NCBI RefSeq assembly: GCF_024137025.1
Contig: NZ_JAMYJR010000009.1
Coordinates: forward strand, 1-64,000
DNA from: Paractinoplanes aksuensis
GTDB taxonomy: Bacteria > Actinomycetota > Actinomycetes > Mycobacteriales > Micromonosporaceae
Direction of reading: 5' to 3'
Length of the DNA: 64,000 bases
Shown here: positions 44,610-54,041 of the stretch, piece after piece
Numbering within the stretch: the stretch's first letter is position 1
Layout of the letters: every line of letters begins with the position of its first letter
Position numbers and translations under genes: made by a program
Notes under the pieces: model-generated
The model's database searches: none
Seen by the model: the letters and a program-made list of their open reading frames with translations, nothing else
Told to the model about the DNA's origin: nothing

Positions 44610-46246
44610 ATGGGCACGAATCCGCAGCTGGTCGAACTGACTCCGGCTTTCCTGACTCGGCTACGCCGCGTCGCTGCCTGGGCGATGGTCGTCATGCTGA
44701 CGTGCGCCCTTCCTCCTTCTCCGGCTCATGCGGCTCCCGCCGGTGTCGAGGGCGAGGTTCATCTTCGGAATCTCACGTTGCCGGCTGACGGGAGCACCGT
44801 CGAGGAGATCCTGTCCCCGCTCCTGTTCGCCGACGAGCAGGGTTGGGCCGACAGCGTCACCCTCACCATCGACACGTCCCAGGTGGGTGTGGCCGTGGTG
44901 AAGGTCGTCGACTCGTGGTCTGCGGCGAAATGCTCGAGCGGCCCGGTCGTACGGTGTGTTCTGCCGGGTCCGCACCGCGTCTTCGAGCGGCCCAAGGACG
45001 ATGGCGCGTACGGCTATGTGACCTTTGGCTCGGTGCCGTTGAGCCTTATCCCGAAGCCGGGCGTGTCGATCGGTGACACGGGCACCCTGTCCGTCGCGAC
45101 GAAGGTCGACGACGGACCGGCGACCATCGAGACCTCCACCGTCCGCATCGGCGAGGCCGTCAATCTGACCGCGGTCGACGAAGAACCGCAGACGGTGGCT
45201 CCCGGCGGCGCCGTGACTCTGCGACCCAAGGTGCGTAACACAGGTCCGACGCCGGTCGACGGCCTGACCGCCGTAATCAGCGCTGATCCGGGTGCTCTGG
45301 CCGGCACGAACTTCAGCAATTGCACGTACGGCTACGCCGTTGCCTGCACCTTCGACACGACAATGGCCGCGGGATCCACGTACGGCATGGCCGCACCGAT
45401 CACACTGCGGGTGCCCGGCGATGCGGCGGGGGCCAGCCAGACGATGGTGGGCGTGCAATGGATGACCGCCGCCGAGTGGGAGGACTGGCTGGCCGACTAC
45501 GGTGAGCTGCCGCAGGATCGCGCCGGCACCGGGCCCGAACTCGAACTCGAGGAAATGGCCGTGTCAGCGGCCGGCGCGCCGCAGGCCGACACCGACCACG
45601 ACGACAACGGCTCGTACACGACGGTCACCGTCTCCGGCCGGCGCACCGACCTGGTGGCCGTCGGCGCGACTGTCCCGGGCACGGCCGCTGAACACACCTT
45701 CTCGGTCGGGCTGGTCAACCAGGGTCCGGGCACTTTGCGATACCCACCCTTCTCGAACAATGTCGGCAGCGTACGCGTGACCCTGCCCGCGCCGATGTCA
45801 GTCATCGTGGCCGATGACCGCTGCCGGTCGGAATCCGGCGACCTCGATCCGCCGCCCTCGTCCGCGCCCGATGAGCCGCCCTACTACGGCCCTCCGGTGT
45901 TCTCCTCACACTGCGGCCGATCGGCCTACGGCCCGCGGAACGTGTCATGTTCACCTTCACGGTTCGGATCACCCCGGCCACCCGTGACGAGGAAGGATCA
46001 ATGCGGTTCTCCTTGTACGACTACGGTGAGGTCGAAGTCGATCGCGACCCGGGCAACAACGAAGCCGCGATCAGGGTGACCGGAACCGGCCGGGCGCCGG
46101 AGCTGCCCATCACCGGCACCATCGCGGCTTTCATCACCAGCAGCGGCATCATCTTCCTGCTGCTCGGTACAGTGATCGTCGCGACAGCGCGCCGTCGCGC
46201 CACGCGCGTCGATGTCGCTCGCCCCGGGCGTGCCCATCAAAGGTGA
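44610..46246 (+). pseudogene. LPxTG-type surface protein, frameshifted near 45920
   Basis: A signal peptide (AAWAMVVMLTCALPPSPAHA) leads into about 420 residues of Ig/DUF11-like beta-repeat sequence (VAPGGAVTLRPKVRNTGPTP, AEHTFSVGLVNQGPGTLRYP). The frame is lost near 45920 and continues in another frame with ERVMFTFTVRITPATRDEEG and ends in a sorting signal: LPITG, a hydrophobic helix (IAAFITSSGIIFLLLGTVIV), then ARRRATR. Together they form one sortase-anchored protein of about 545 aa. The shift separates the secreted part from its anchor, so the protein as written would be released or degraded. Confidence 0.72.
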
Positions 46247-46457
46247 TCCCGGCGAGCGCCCGCCGGACACGTTTGTCACGTTCGTTCCGGACGAGCGGGA
46301 CCCGTCGTGGGACGGTGTGTGGGACCCCGAGGTTGAGCTGCCGCCCGCGGTGTTCCTGTGGCGTTACTTCCAGGTCCGGGTGACCTTTCGGATGGGCGGC
46401 GTCGACCTCAGTCAGAGCATGGACAGCATTCCCGTGAGCGTCCTGATTTCGCCCTGA
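46212..46457 (+). CDS. Small hypothetical protein (81 aa)
   Basis: 81-aa reading frame with protein-like composition (FVTFVPDERDPSWDGVWDPE, VFLWRYFQVRVTFRMGGVDL). The start overlaps the previous broken gene by 35 bp and is uncertain. Its stop overlaps the next start as TGATG, which supports translation of both. Function unknown. Confidence 0.45.
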   Translation: MSLAPGVPIKGDPGERPPDTFVTFVPDERDPSWDGVWDPEVELPPAVFLWRYFQVRVTFRMGGVDLSQSMDSIPVSVLISP

Positions 46458-46743
46458 TGCTGCGGGCGGCGGTGGCCATGCTGCGGCGTGCGAACAGCTC
46501 GGAGATCGGGTTGTCGGATCGTGGTGACCAGTGGTGGTTCACGCGGAAGGCCGGAGTGGTCACGCGCGGATCCGAGGCCCGCTCGACCGGGGCTGGGTCG
46601 AAGCGTCGTGCCCGGCCGGGGAATTCGAGCAGCTAGCGGAGGTCTGTGTGGCCGATGCTTTGCGGCTGCTGTTCTGGAAGCAGCCTGCGCTTGAGCAGAA
46701 CGCCTATCTGCGAACCCTGACCCGCCGGGGTGTCAGCCGCTGA
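46457..46743 (+). pseudogene. Small hypothetical protein, apparent frameshift
   Basis: Reading starts at ATG 46457, coupled by TGATG to the preceding gene: MLRAAVAMLRRANSSEIGLS and DRGDQWWFTRKAG. A shift near 46555 leads into another frame with GHARIRGPLDRGWVEASCPA and GEFEQLAEVCVADALRLLFW, ending at 46743. The two halves look like one 95-aa protein. No family recognised. It overlaps the convergent hydrolase gene by 11 bp. Confidence 0.4.
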
Positions 46744-48430
46744 GCAGGGCGCGCAGGCGCAGGGTGTCGGCGACGGTCCAGCCGGGTGGGGGTGCGAGGG
46801 CGGCCCAGCCGTCGACCGCGCCGGATTTGTAGACGTGGCCGTGGCCGACCGGGGCCTTGTTGGCGAAGAGCAGGTCGACGGTGGTCTGCCAGAACGTGAT
46901 GACCGGGTACCAGTGCATGTCGGGGGTCACGTCGGGGCCTCGTTGGCCTTTCAGCCAGTCGGGTTTGTGCCACAGCAGGCTGGGGCTCCACCAGACGACC
47001 GGGTCGGAGGAGTTCTGCATGTAGACGACCTTGCGGGGGAGGCCGGTCAGGTCGCGCAGTTCGTGGGACTCCGACGAGAACTCGACCGGCAGGCGGGGGT
47101 AGACCGGGTCCCAGACGGGGCTGCCGGGGGCGCGGTCGGCCGTCAGGCGGCGGTGGATCGGGTTGGCGAACATCGGGCCCTCGAGCAGGATGCCGTCGGC
47201 CCCCTCGACCATGGCCTCGGCCGTACCGAAGGTCTTTTCCGTGCCGTACGTGCCCAGACTTTCGCCGAAGATCAGGAGCTTGGGGCGGTGGGTCGCGGGC
47301 ATCGCGGCCCACCGTTCGCGGACGGCGCCGATCAGGGCCGAGGCCGCGTCCACCACCTTGGTGCGGTCGACGGCGAACGAGATCCAGCTCGGCAGGTAGC
47401 TGTACTGCATCGACACGAGGGCCGTGTTGCCGCCGTACATGTACTCCAGCGAGCTCGGCACGTCGTTGTCGACCCAGCCGGTGCCGGTGGGGGTGAAGAC
47501 CGCGATGACCGCGCGGTCCCAGGCGTGGGTGCGGTCCATTTCCCGTACGACCAGGGCCGCTCGATCCTCGACCGTGTCGGCCGAGGAGAGGCCGGCGTAG
47601 ATGCGTACCGGATCTTCCGCCGCGCGGCCGGTGAACGCGCTGAGGCGGTCGACGGAGGGTGCCTTGGTCACGAAGTTGCGGCCCTGGCGGCCCAGCGAGT
47701 CCCAGGTGATCAGCGAACTTCGGCTGCCTGAGCGCAGGGCCGAGGCCGGCTGGACGACGCCGTTGCCGGTGCCGCTGTCGGTTATCGCGGCCGAGCGGTC
47801 GGCGCTCGAGAACACCTTGCTGACCAGGATGCCGTCGAACGCGGTGTAGCTGAGCAGGGTCACCACCACGAAACCGGCGCAGTACGCCGCCGATTCGGGC
47901 ACGAGGCGGCCGAACAGGCGGGCGAAGCCGTGGGCGGCCAGCCGCAGGCAGCGGGCCAGCAACAGCAGCGCCCCGAACGTGATGAGGCTGATTCCCACCG
48001 TACGGATGAGGTCGTATTCCTGCTGGGGCGGCATGCCGAGGCGGACGCGCAGGTCGCGCTGCCACCGGGCGCCCAGCCACAGGAACAGCAGGATCAGCGG
48101 GGGGACCAGCACGAACAGCACCCGCCAGGCGATCCGCTCGACGCGGCGCGACGGCCACCAGCGCAGACGGACCACGGCCCCGATGGCTGTCCCCCCGGCG
48201 TACCCGAAAGAGGCGGTGAGGCCGGCGACGACCCCTTGCAGGAACCAGGACCTCGGCAGCAGGGACGGCGTGTAGGTGAGGCAGTAGAAGACGGCGCACA
48301 GGCCGATGCCGGTGATGCTCAGCCCGCAGCGGACGACCCGGCGGCGCGGGACGACAGTCGGCGCGGTGGCCGACGAGATGACCCGGCGCTGGACGGGAAT
48401 CAAGGGGGCCGGTAACACCACTTTGCGCAT
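46733..48430 (-). CDS. Membrane alpha/beta-hydrolase (Abhydrolase_9 type)
   Basis: 565-aa protein. The N-terminal half has five or so membrane helices (SITGIGLCAVFYCLTYTPSL, GVVAGLTASFGYAGGTAIGA, VLFVLVPPLILLFLWLGARW, TVGISLITFGALLLLARC). The C-terminal half is an alpha/beta hydrolase with nucleophile elbow LLIFGESLGTYG. RIYAGLSSADTVEDRAALVV and ILLEGPMFANPIHR are typical of this actinobacterial family, whose substrate is unknown. The start at 48430 has GGGGAG upstream. It is divergent from the amylosucrase-like gene. Confidence 0.88.
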   Translation of the reverse strand: MRKVVLPAPLIPVQRRVISSATAPTVVPRRRVVRCGLSITGIGLCAVFYCLTYTPSLLPRSWFLQGVVAGLTASFGYAGGTAIGAVVRLRWWPSRRVERIAWRVLFVLVPPLILLFLWLGARWQRDLRVRLGMPPQQEYDLIRTVGISLITFGALLLLARCLRLAAHGFARLFGRLVPESAAYCAGFVVVTLLSYTAFDGILVSKVFSSADRSAAITDSGTGNGVVQPASALRSGSRSSLITWDSLGRQGRNFVTKAPSVDRLSAFTGRAAEDPVRIYAGLSSADTVEDRAALVVREMDRTHAWDRAVIAVFTPTGTGWVDNDVPSSLEYMYGGNTALVSMQYSYLPSWISFAVDRTKVVDAASALIGAVRERWAAMPATHRPKLLIFGESLGTYGTEKTFGTAEAMVEGADGILLEGPMFANPIHRRLTADRAPGSPVWDPVYPRLPVEFSSESHELRDLTGLPRKVVYMQNSSDPVVWWSPSLLWHKPDWLKGQRGPDVTPDMHWYPVITFWQTTVDLLFANKAPVGHGHVYKSGAVDGWAALAPPPGWTVADTLRLRALLSG

Positions 48431-48501
48431 CGGCTCCCCCGCCCCTCGCCACCGCCGTCGATATGCGTGACCCGCGCGCCACCGAAGGTTACGTTGACCC
48501 G

Positions 48502-50439
48502 ATGGCAGGATCTTCCGTTCGCACCCGGGCCGCAAGCGCGTTCGAGGCCCTGCTTCCATCTTTGACCGCCGACGCCACCGAAAGGCTGGGCCGATCGGAG
48601 GGACTTGCGTTCATTGCCCGTTTGGCCACGTCGCTACTCGACATCTACGAGCCGTTGGAAGTTGTGTACGGCACAGCCGAGCTGAACGACCTGGTAGCGG
48701 TCGCGCTCGAGGCGGCTGGTGAGCGACCGATCGCTCTGCGTGATCTCGATCGGCGGCGGGAGATCGACCCGCGCTGGTACCAGCGGGCCCGCCAGGTCGG
48801 GTACGTCTGTTATGCCGACCGCTTCGCCGGGTCGCTTCATGCGGTGGCCGACAACTTGGACTATCTGGACGAGCTCGGCGTGACGTATCTGCACCTTATG
48901 CCCTTGCTCGAACCGCGGCCGGGCGAGAACGACGGCGGGTACGCGGTGCGCGACTACCGGGCCGTGGATCCGCGGCTGGGCACGATGGACGACCTCAGCG
49001 CACTGGCCGGCCGGCTCCACGAGCGCGGCATGAGCCTCTGCGTCGACCTGGTGCTGAACCACACGGCCAAGGAACACGCGTGGGCCGAGGCGTGGCGGGC
49101 GGGCGATCCGGCGTACGCGGATTTCTACATGTCTTTCCCCGACCGCGAGATGCCGGACGCGTACGAGCGCACGATCGTGCCGGTCTTCCCGGACCGCGCG
49201 CCCGGCTCGTTCACCAAGTTCGCCACCGGTGAAGGTGACAAGTGGGTCTGGACCACGTTCTGGAGCTACCAGTGGGACCTCAACTGGGCCAGCCCGAACG
49301 TTTTCCGGGCCATGCTCGAGACGATCCTGTGGCTGGCCAACCGGGGTGTCGACGTGTTCCGCCTCGACGCCGTGCCGTTCCTCTGGAAGCGGCTCGGCAC
49401 GACCTGCCTCAACGAGCCCGAGGTGCACCGGATCGTGCAGGCGCTGCACGCGCTGGTCCGGGTGGCCGCGCCGGGCGTGATCTTCAAGGCCGAGGCCATC
49501 GTGGCCCCCGACGACCTGGTGCCCTACCTGGGCGGGCACGACCGCTACCGGCCCGAGTGCGAGCTGGCCTATCACAACCAGCTCATGGTCATGCTGTGGA
49601 GCAGCCTGGCCACCAAGGACGCGCGGCTGATGGCCCAGTCGCTGGCCCGGATGAAGCCGATCCCGGCCGAGGCGACGTGGGTCAGCTATGTGCGCGGGCA
49701 CGACGACATCGGCTGGGCGATCAGCGCCGAGGACGCGTCGGCGGTCGGCTGGGACTGGTGGAACCACCGCAATTTTCTCAACTCGTTCTTCTCGGGTCGC
49801 TTCGGCGGCTCGTACGCCCAGGGTGCCCTTTTCCAGGAGAATCCGGTCACTGGGGACGCGCGGATCTCGGGCTCGGCGGCCTCGCTGTGCGGGATAACGG
49901 ACGATCCGGCGAGCTGGCCCGACGGCGTGCGGCGGCTGCTCCTGTTGCACTCGGTGGCATTTGCGTACGGCGGCATCCCGCTGATCTACATGGGCGACGA
50001 ACTCGCGATGCGCAACGACGAGTCGTACCGCGACGACCCGGCCCTCGCCGACGACAACCGCTGGATGCACCGGCCGCACATGGACTGGGCGGCCGCCGAG
50101 CGCCGGCACGACCCGAAAACGCTCGAGGGTCAGGTCTTCGCCGGTCTGCGCGAGCTCATCGCCGCCCGCAAGGACCTGCTGGCCCTGCGCGGCGGGGGCG
50201 AGACCGCGGTCGTCGGGGTCGACAACGGACACGTCTTCGCGTGGCGCCGGCGGCATCCGCGCAGCGGCACGTTCGTCGGGCTGGCCAACTTCAGCGAGCA
50301 CGAGCAGACGGTCGAGGCGGCGGCGATCGGGCACTACGGCTGGCTGGAGACGGCGGTGAGCAGTGACGGCCCTCTCGTCGTACGGGAAGGAAGGGCTCAC
50401 CTGCCCGCGCTCGGGTTCGTCTGGCTGATCGAGCGGTGA
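48502..50439 (+). CDS. Amylosucrase-like GH13 glycosidase
   Basis: 645-aa GH13 enzyme of the amylosucrase group, which transfers glucose from sucrose to alpha-1,4-glucan. The helical N-terminal domain is about residues 1-95. In the barrel, LCVDLVLNHTAKEHAW, the nucleophile in DVFRLDAVPFLWKR, the acid/base in GVIFKAEAIV, and the third acid in VRGHDDIGW are all present. The C-terminal beta domain ends ALGFVWLIER. Length matches the family. ATG 48502 is chosen; one at 48463 adds 13 residues. Sucrose or trehalose-like substrates cannot be separated by eye. Confidence 0.9.
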   Translation: MAGSSVRTRAASAFEALLPSLTADATERLGRSEGLAFIARLATSLLDIYEPLEVVYGTAELNDLVAVALEAAGERPIALRDLDRRREIDPRWYQRARQVGYVCYADRFAGSLHAVADNLDYLDELGVTYLHLMPLLEPRPGENDGGYAVRDYRAVDPRLGTMDDLSALAGRLHERGMSLCVDLVLNHTAKEHAWAEAWRAGDPAYADFYMSFPDREMPDAYERTIVPVFPDRAPGSFTKFATGEGDKWVWTTFWSYQWDLNWASPNVFRAMLETILWLANRGVDVFRLDAVPFLWKRLGTTCLNEPEVHRIVQALHALVRVAAPGVIFKAEAIVAPDDLVPYLGGHDRYRPECELAYHNQLMVMLWSSLATKDARLMAQSLARMKPIPAEATWVSYVRGHDDIGWAISAEDASAVGWDWWNHRNFLNSFFSGRFGGSYAQGALFQENPVTGDARISGSAASLCGITDDPASWPDGVRRLLLLHSVAFAYGGIPLIYMGDELAMRNDESYRDDPALADDNRWMHRPHMDWAAAERRHDPKTLEGQVFAGLRELIAARKDLLALRGGGETAVVGVDNGHVFAWRRRHPRSGTFVGLANFSEHEQTVEAAAIGHYGWLETAVSSDGPLVVREGRAHLPALGFVWLIER

Positions 50440-50479
50440 ATTCCGTTCAGTAAGGCGCGCGGCTGCCGACAAGAAAGTC

Positions 50480-52267
50480 ATGCGGCTGCGCAACTGGATC
50501 GCCGTAGTGGTCGGCGTGGTGTTGCTGGCTGCTGCGGGCACTATCGGCTTCCTGGTCAACCGGTCGGCGCTGCAGGCGGCCGACGAGGTCCACCTGGCCG
50601 ACTCCCGGGCTCTGGCCGTCAACAACAGCACCCTCGTGGGCCGGCTGCAGCTGCTGTCGGCGGGCGAGATCGGCGACTTCCTCGGTGAGAACGCCCTGCA
50701 CCTCGGGCCGGGCAACGTCGCCGACCGGGCCATGCTGCGCACGTTCGCCGCCAAGAGCAACACCTTCAAGTACGGGGCCCTGCTCGTCGACCTGGACGGC
50801 CGCGTCATCAACAGCTCGCGCACCACCGGCGTGCCCGCGGCCGGCCACACCGGCTGGAAGCCGCTGTTCACGATGCTCAAGAGCGGGTCCAAGGCGGGCT
50901 TCTCGTCGATCATGGTGGTCGACGGCACGTACCTCGAGGCGGTCGGTGTCCCGGTGATGGTCGGTGGCGCCCCGGCCGCCGTGCTGGTCGGGCTGAACGA
51001 CGTGGCCACGACCGACCTGCAGCAGTACACGGTGACGCTCAGCTCGGACGTGCACCAGACGGCCGTGATCGACAGCACCGGCACCATCGCGGCCACCAAC
51101 CGGACGAAGGAACTGGGCGCCCAGATCGACCCGGCGATCCGCCGGGCCCTGGCCGCCCAGCCCACGGGCAGTTTTGTCGAGTACACCACCGTGGCCGGCA
51201 CCGAGATGGTCGCGATCACGGTCGGCGGCCTGCCCGGCGGCTGGTCCTACGTGCGGGCCCAGACCAAGAAGTCGTTCGACGGCGTGGTCCACACCAAGAG
51301 CCAGACGCTCAACCTGACGATGGGCGCCATGCTGCTGATCGGCGTGCTGGCGATGTTCGTGCTCGGCTACCGCACCCAGATCCAGCGCCGGCGGGCCGAC
51401 GAGCGCTTCCGGGCCCTGTTCCAGCACGCTCCCGACCTGGTGTCTGTGCTCAGCGCCAACGGCACCATCGAGTACTCGAGTCCGAGCGCCGCCGCCGTTC
51501 TCGGCTACGACGAGGGTGTGCTGGTCGGCACCAGCGTCTTCGATCTGGTGCACCCGGACGACCAGAAGCACATGCATGACCAGTTCAGCCGGCTTCTGGC
51601 CAAGCGCGAGGACCTCCTGCGCCTGCAGTGCCGGGTGCGCTCGGCGGCGGGCGTCTTCCGCTGGTTCGAATTCACCGCGTCCAACCAGATGCACAACCCG
51701 GCGCTGCACGGCATTGTCATCAACGCCCGCGACATCAGCGAGAACCGTGCCTTTCAGGAGCGCCTGGCCCACGAGGCCACGCACGACGCCCTCACCGGGC
51801 TCCCCAACCGCCGCCGTATGCAGGACGAGCTGGGCTCCTCCCTGCGCGAGCAGCCGGTGGCCGTGCTCTTCGTCGACCTCGACGGGTTCAAGCCGGTCAA
51901 CGACGCCCACGGCCACGAGGCCGGCGACGAGCTGCTGCGGCAGGTCGCGGCCCGGCTCACGGCCTGCGTCCGCGAGTGGGACGTGCTGGCCCGGGTCGGT
52001 GGTGACGAGTTCGTGATTCTCATGCCGGGCGTGATCGGGCCGTCCGACAGCGAGGCGATGAGCGCCCGCATCCGGGACGCCCTCACGTCGCCGTTCCTGG
52101 TCGGCGGGGTGCAGGTGCAGATCGGGGCCAGCGTCGGCGTGCACCTCGCGGCCGGCGCCACCGATCCGGACGAGGCTCTGCGGGCCGCCGACCACGCGAT
52201 GTACGCCGTCAAGCACTCGCGGAACCTCGCACCGGCCCGAGCGGGACGGCATCGTGCGGCAGACTGA
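50480..52267 (+). CDS. Membrane PAS-GGDEF diguanylate cyclase
   Basis: 595-aa sensor that should make cyclic di-GMP. Helix 1 (WIAVVVGVVLLAAAGTIGFL) and a second helix near residue 285 (GAMLLIGVLAMFVLGY) flank an extracytoplasmic Cache-like domain. A PAS domain follows (RFRALFQHAPDLVSVLSANG, residues about 310-430), then a GGDEF domain starting HDALTGLPNRRRMQDE, with the catalytic RVGGDEFVIL intact near 505. No EAL domain is present. The signal it senses is unknown. It starts 40 bp after the amylosucrase-like gene. Confidence 0.93.
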   Translation: MRLRNWIAVVVGVVLLAAAGTIGFLVNRSALQAADEVHLADSRALAVNNSTLVGRLQLLSAGEIGDFLGENALHLGPGNVADRAMLRTFAAKSNTFKYGALLVDLDGRVINSSRTTGVPAAGHTGWKPLFTMLKSGSKAGFSSIMVVDGTYLEAVGVPVMVGGAPAAVLVGLNDVATTDLQQYTVTLSSDVHQTAVIDSTGTIAATNRTKELGAQIDPAIRRALAAQPTGSFVEYTTVAGTEMVAITVGGLPGGWSYVRAQTKKSFDGVVHTKSQTLNLTMGAMLLIGVLAMFVLGYRTQIQRRRADERFRALFQHAPDLVSVLSANGTIEYSSPSAAAVLGYDEGVLVGTSVFDLVHPDDQKHMHDQFSRLLAKREDLLRLQCRVRSAAGVFRWFEFTASNQMHNPALHGIVINARDISENRAFQERLAHEATHDALTGLPNRRRMQDELGSSLREQPVAVLFVDLDGFKPVNDAHGHEAGDELLRQVAARLTACVREWDVLARVGGDEFVILMPGVIGPSDSEAMSARIRDALTSPFLVGGVQVQIGASVGVHLAAGATDPDEALRAADHAMYAVKHSRNLAPARAGRHRAAD

Positions 52268-52295
52268 AGACCCCTCGTCTTCTTCCTGATCGGCG

Positions 52296-54032
52296 GTGCC
52301 GGCGGTGTCCTCCAAGATCCTTTCGCGACGTGACCTCGACTTCCTGCTCTACGAGTGGCTCGACGTCGAGGCCCTCACATCCCGGGACAGGTTCGCCGAG
52401 CACTCCCGCGAGACGTTCGACGCCTTCCTCGACGTCTCGGCCCAGATCGCCGAGCGCGACTTCGCCCCGCACAATCGGCGCTCCGACCTCGAAGAACCGA
52501 CCTTCGACGGCGTACGGGTCTCGGTGATCCCCGAGGTGGCGGCGGCGCTCAAGGTCTTCAACGAGACCGGGCTGCTCAGCGCCACGATGGACTCCTCGGT
52601 GGGCGGGCTGCAGATGCCGCACGTCGTGGCCCGGGCCTGCTTCGCCTGGTTCCAGGCGGCCAACATAGCCACGTCTTCGTATTCGCTGCTGACGGCCGGT
52701 AATGCCAATCTCTTGCTGACTCACGGGACGTCGGGGCAGATTGACCGTTTTGTGCGGCCGATGCTCGACGGGCGTTTCACCGGCACGATGTGCCTGTCCG
52801 AGCCGCAGGCCGGCTCCGCTTTGAGCGACGTGCTTACGCGCGCTACACCGGTTGCTGATGGGACATATCGGGTCACCGGCTCGAAGATGTGGATCTCGGG
52901 TGGCGACCACGAGCTGAGCGAGACGATCGTGCACCTGGTGCTGGCCCGGGCCGCGGGCGCGCCGGCCGGGGTCAAGGGATTGTCGCTGTTCATCGTGCCC
53001 AAGCACCACGTCGAGCCCGACGGCACGGTCGGCGAACGTAACGGGGTGGCGCTGTCCGGGCTCAACCACAAGATGGGCTACCGCGGCACGACCAACGCTG
53101 TGCTCTCGTTCGAGGACGCCACCGGCTACCTGGTCGGGGAAGAGGGCAAGGGCCTGGCCTATATGTTCCAGATGATGAACGAGGCCCGGATCGGTGTCGG
53201 CGCGGGCGCGGTGGCGCTGGGCTACACGGGCTACCTGCACGCGCTCGACTACGCGCGGGAACGCACGCAGGGCCGTCCCGTGGCCGACAAAGACCCGCTG
53301 GCCCCGCCGGTGCCGATCGTGCGCCACCCCGACGTGCGGCGCATGCTGCTCGCCTCGAAGTCGTACGTCGAGGGCGGAATGGCGTTGATTCTGTACGCGG
53401 CCAAGCTGCTCGACGAGCCCTCCGACGAGAACGACCTGTTGCTCGACGTGCTGACCCCGATCGTCAAGGCGTGGCCCTCGCAGTGGTGCCGGCTGGCCAA
53501 CGACCACGCCATCCAGGTCCACGGCGGCTACGGCTACACCCGCGAGTACCCGGTCGAGCAGTTCTACCGCGACAACCGCCTCAACTCGATCCACGAGGGC
53601 ACCGACGGCATCCAGGGCCTCGACCTGCTGGGCCGCAAGGTCGTCATGCGCGGCGGGGCCGGCCTCCAGCTGCTGATCGGCCGCATCGTCACCACGGCCG
53701 TGGCCGCCCCGGCCGACCTGGGCCGGCCGGTGATCGCGCTGTGCGACCGCCTGGCCGCGACCACCCGCAAGCTGTGGGCCGGCGGCGACCCGACAGCGGC
53801 GCTGGCCAACTCCACGGCATACCTGGAAGCAACCGGCCACCTCGTGATCGCCTGGCTGTGGCTCTCCCAGCTCGCGGCGACCGAGGGCAAGGAAGGCCCC
53901 TTCTACGAGGGTAAGCGCCTGGCCGCCCGCTACTTCCTCACCCACGAGCTCCCGCGCATCGCCCCCCTGCTCGACCTGCTCGACTCGGGCGACACCCTGC
54001 TGGCCGACCTGGACGACGCCGTTCTGGGTTAG
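52296..54032 (+). CDS. Acyl-CoA dehydrogenase (long variant)
   Basis: 578-aa flavoenzyme. FAD-site segments TMCLSEPQAGSALSDVLT and GSKMWISGGDHELSETIVHL are conserved; VHGGYGYTREYPVEQFYRDN and NSIHEGTDGIQGLDLLGRK (catalytic Glu near residue 433) define the acyl-CoA dehydrogenase C-terminal domain. An additional C-terminal helical segment matches the longer bacterial type. It should oxidise acyl-CoA at the alpha-beta carbons. GTG start at 52296; nearby GTG 52305 is also possible. Confidence 0.93.
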   Translation: MPAVSSKILSRRDLDFLLYEWLDVEALTSRDRFAEHSRETFDAFLDVSAQIAERDFAPHNRRSDLEEPTFDGVRVSVIPEVAAALKVFNETGLLSATMDSSVGGLQMPHVVARACFAWFQAANIATSSYSLLTAGNANLLLTHGTSGQIDRFVRPMLDGRFTGTMCLSEPQAGSALSDVLTRATPVADGTYRVTGSKMWISGGDHELSETIVHLVLARAAGAPAGVKGLSLFIVPKHHVEPDGTVGERNGVALSGLNHKMGYRGTTNAVLSFEDATGYLVGEEGKGLAYMFQMMNEARIGVGAGAVALGYTGYLHALDYARERTQGRPVADKDPLAPPVPIVRHPDVRRMLLASKSYVEGGMALILYAAKLLDEPSDENDLLLDVLTPIVKAWPSQWCRLANDHAIQVHGGYGYTREYPVEQFYRDNRLNSIHEGTDGIQGLDLLGRKVVMRGGAGLQLLIGRIVTTAVAAPADLGRPVIALCDRLAATTRKLWAGGDPTAALANSTAYLEATGHLVIAWLWLSQLAATEGKEGPFYEGKRLAARYFLTHELPRIAPLLDLLDSGDTLLADLDDAVLG

Positions 54033-54041
54033 GTTGATCTC

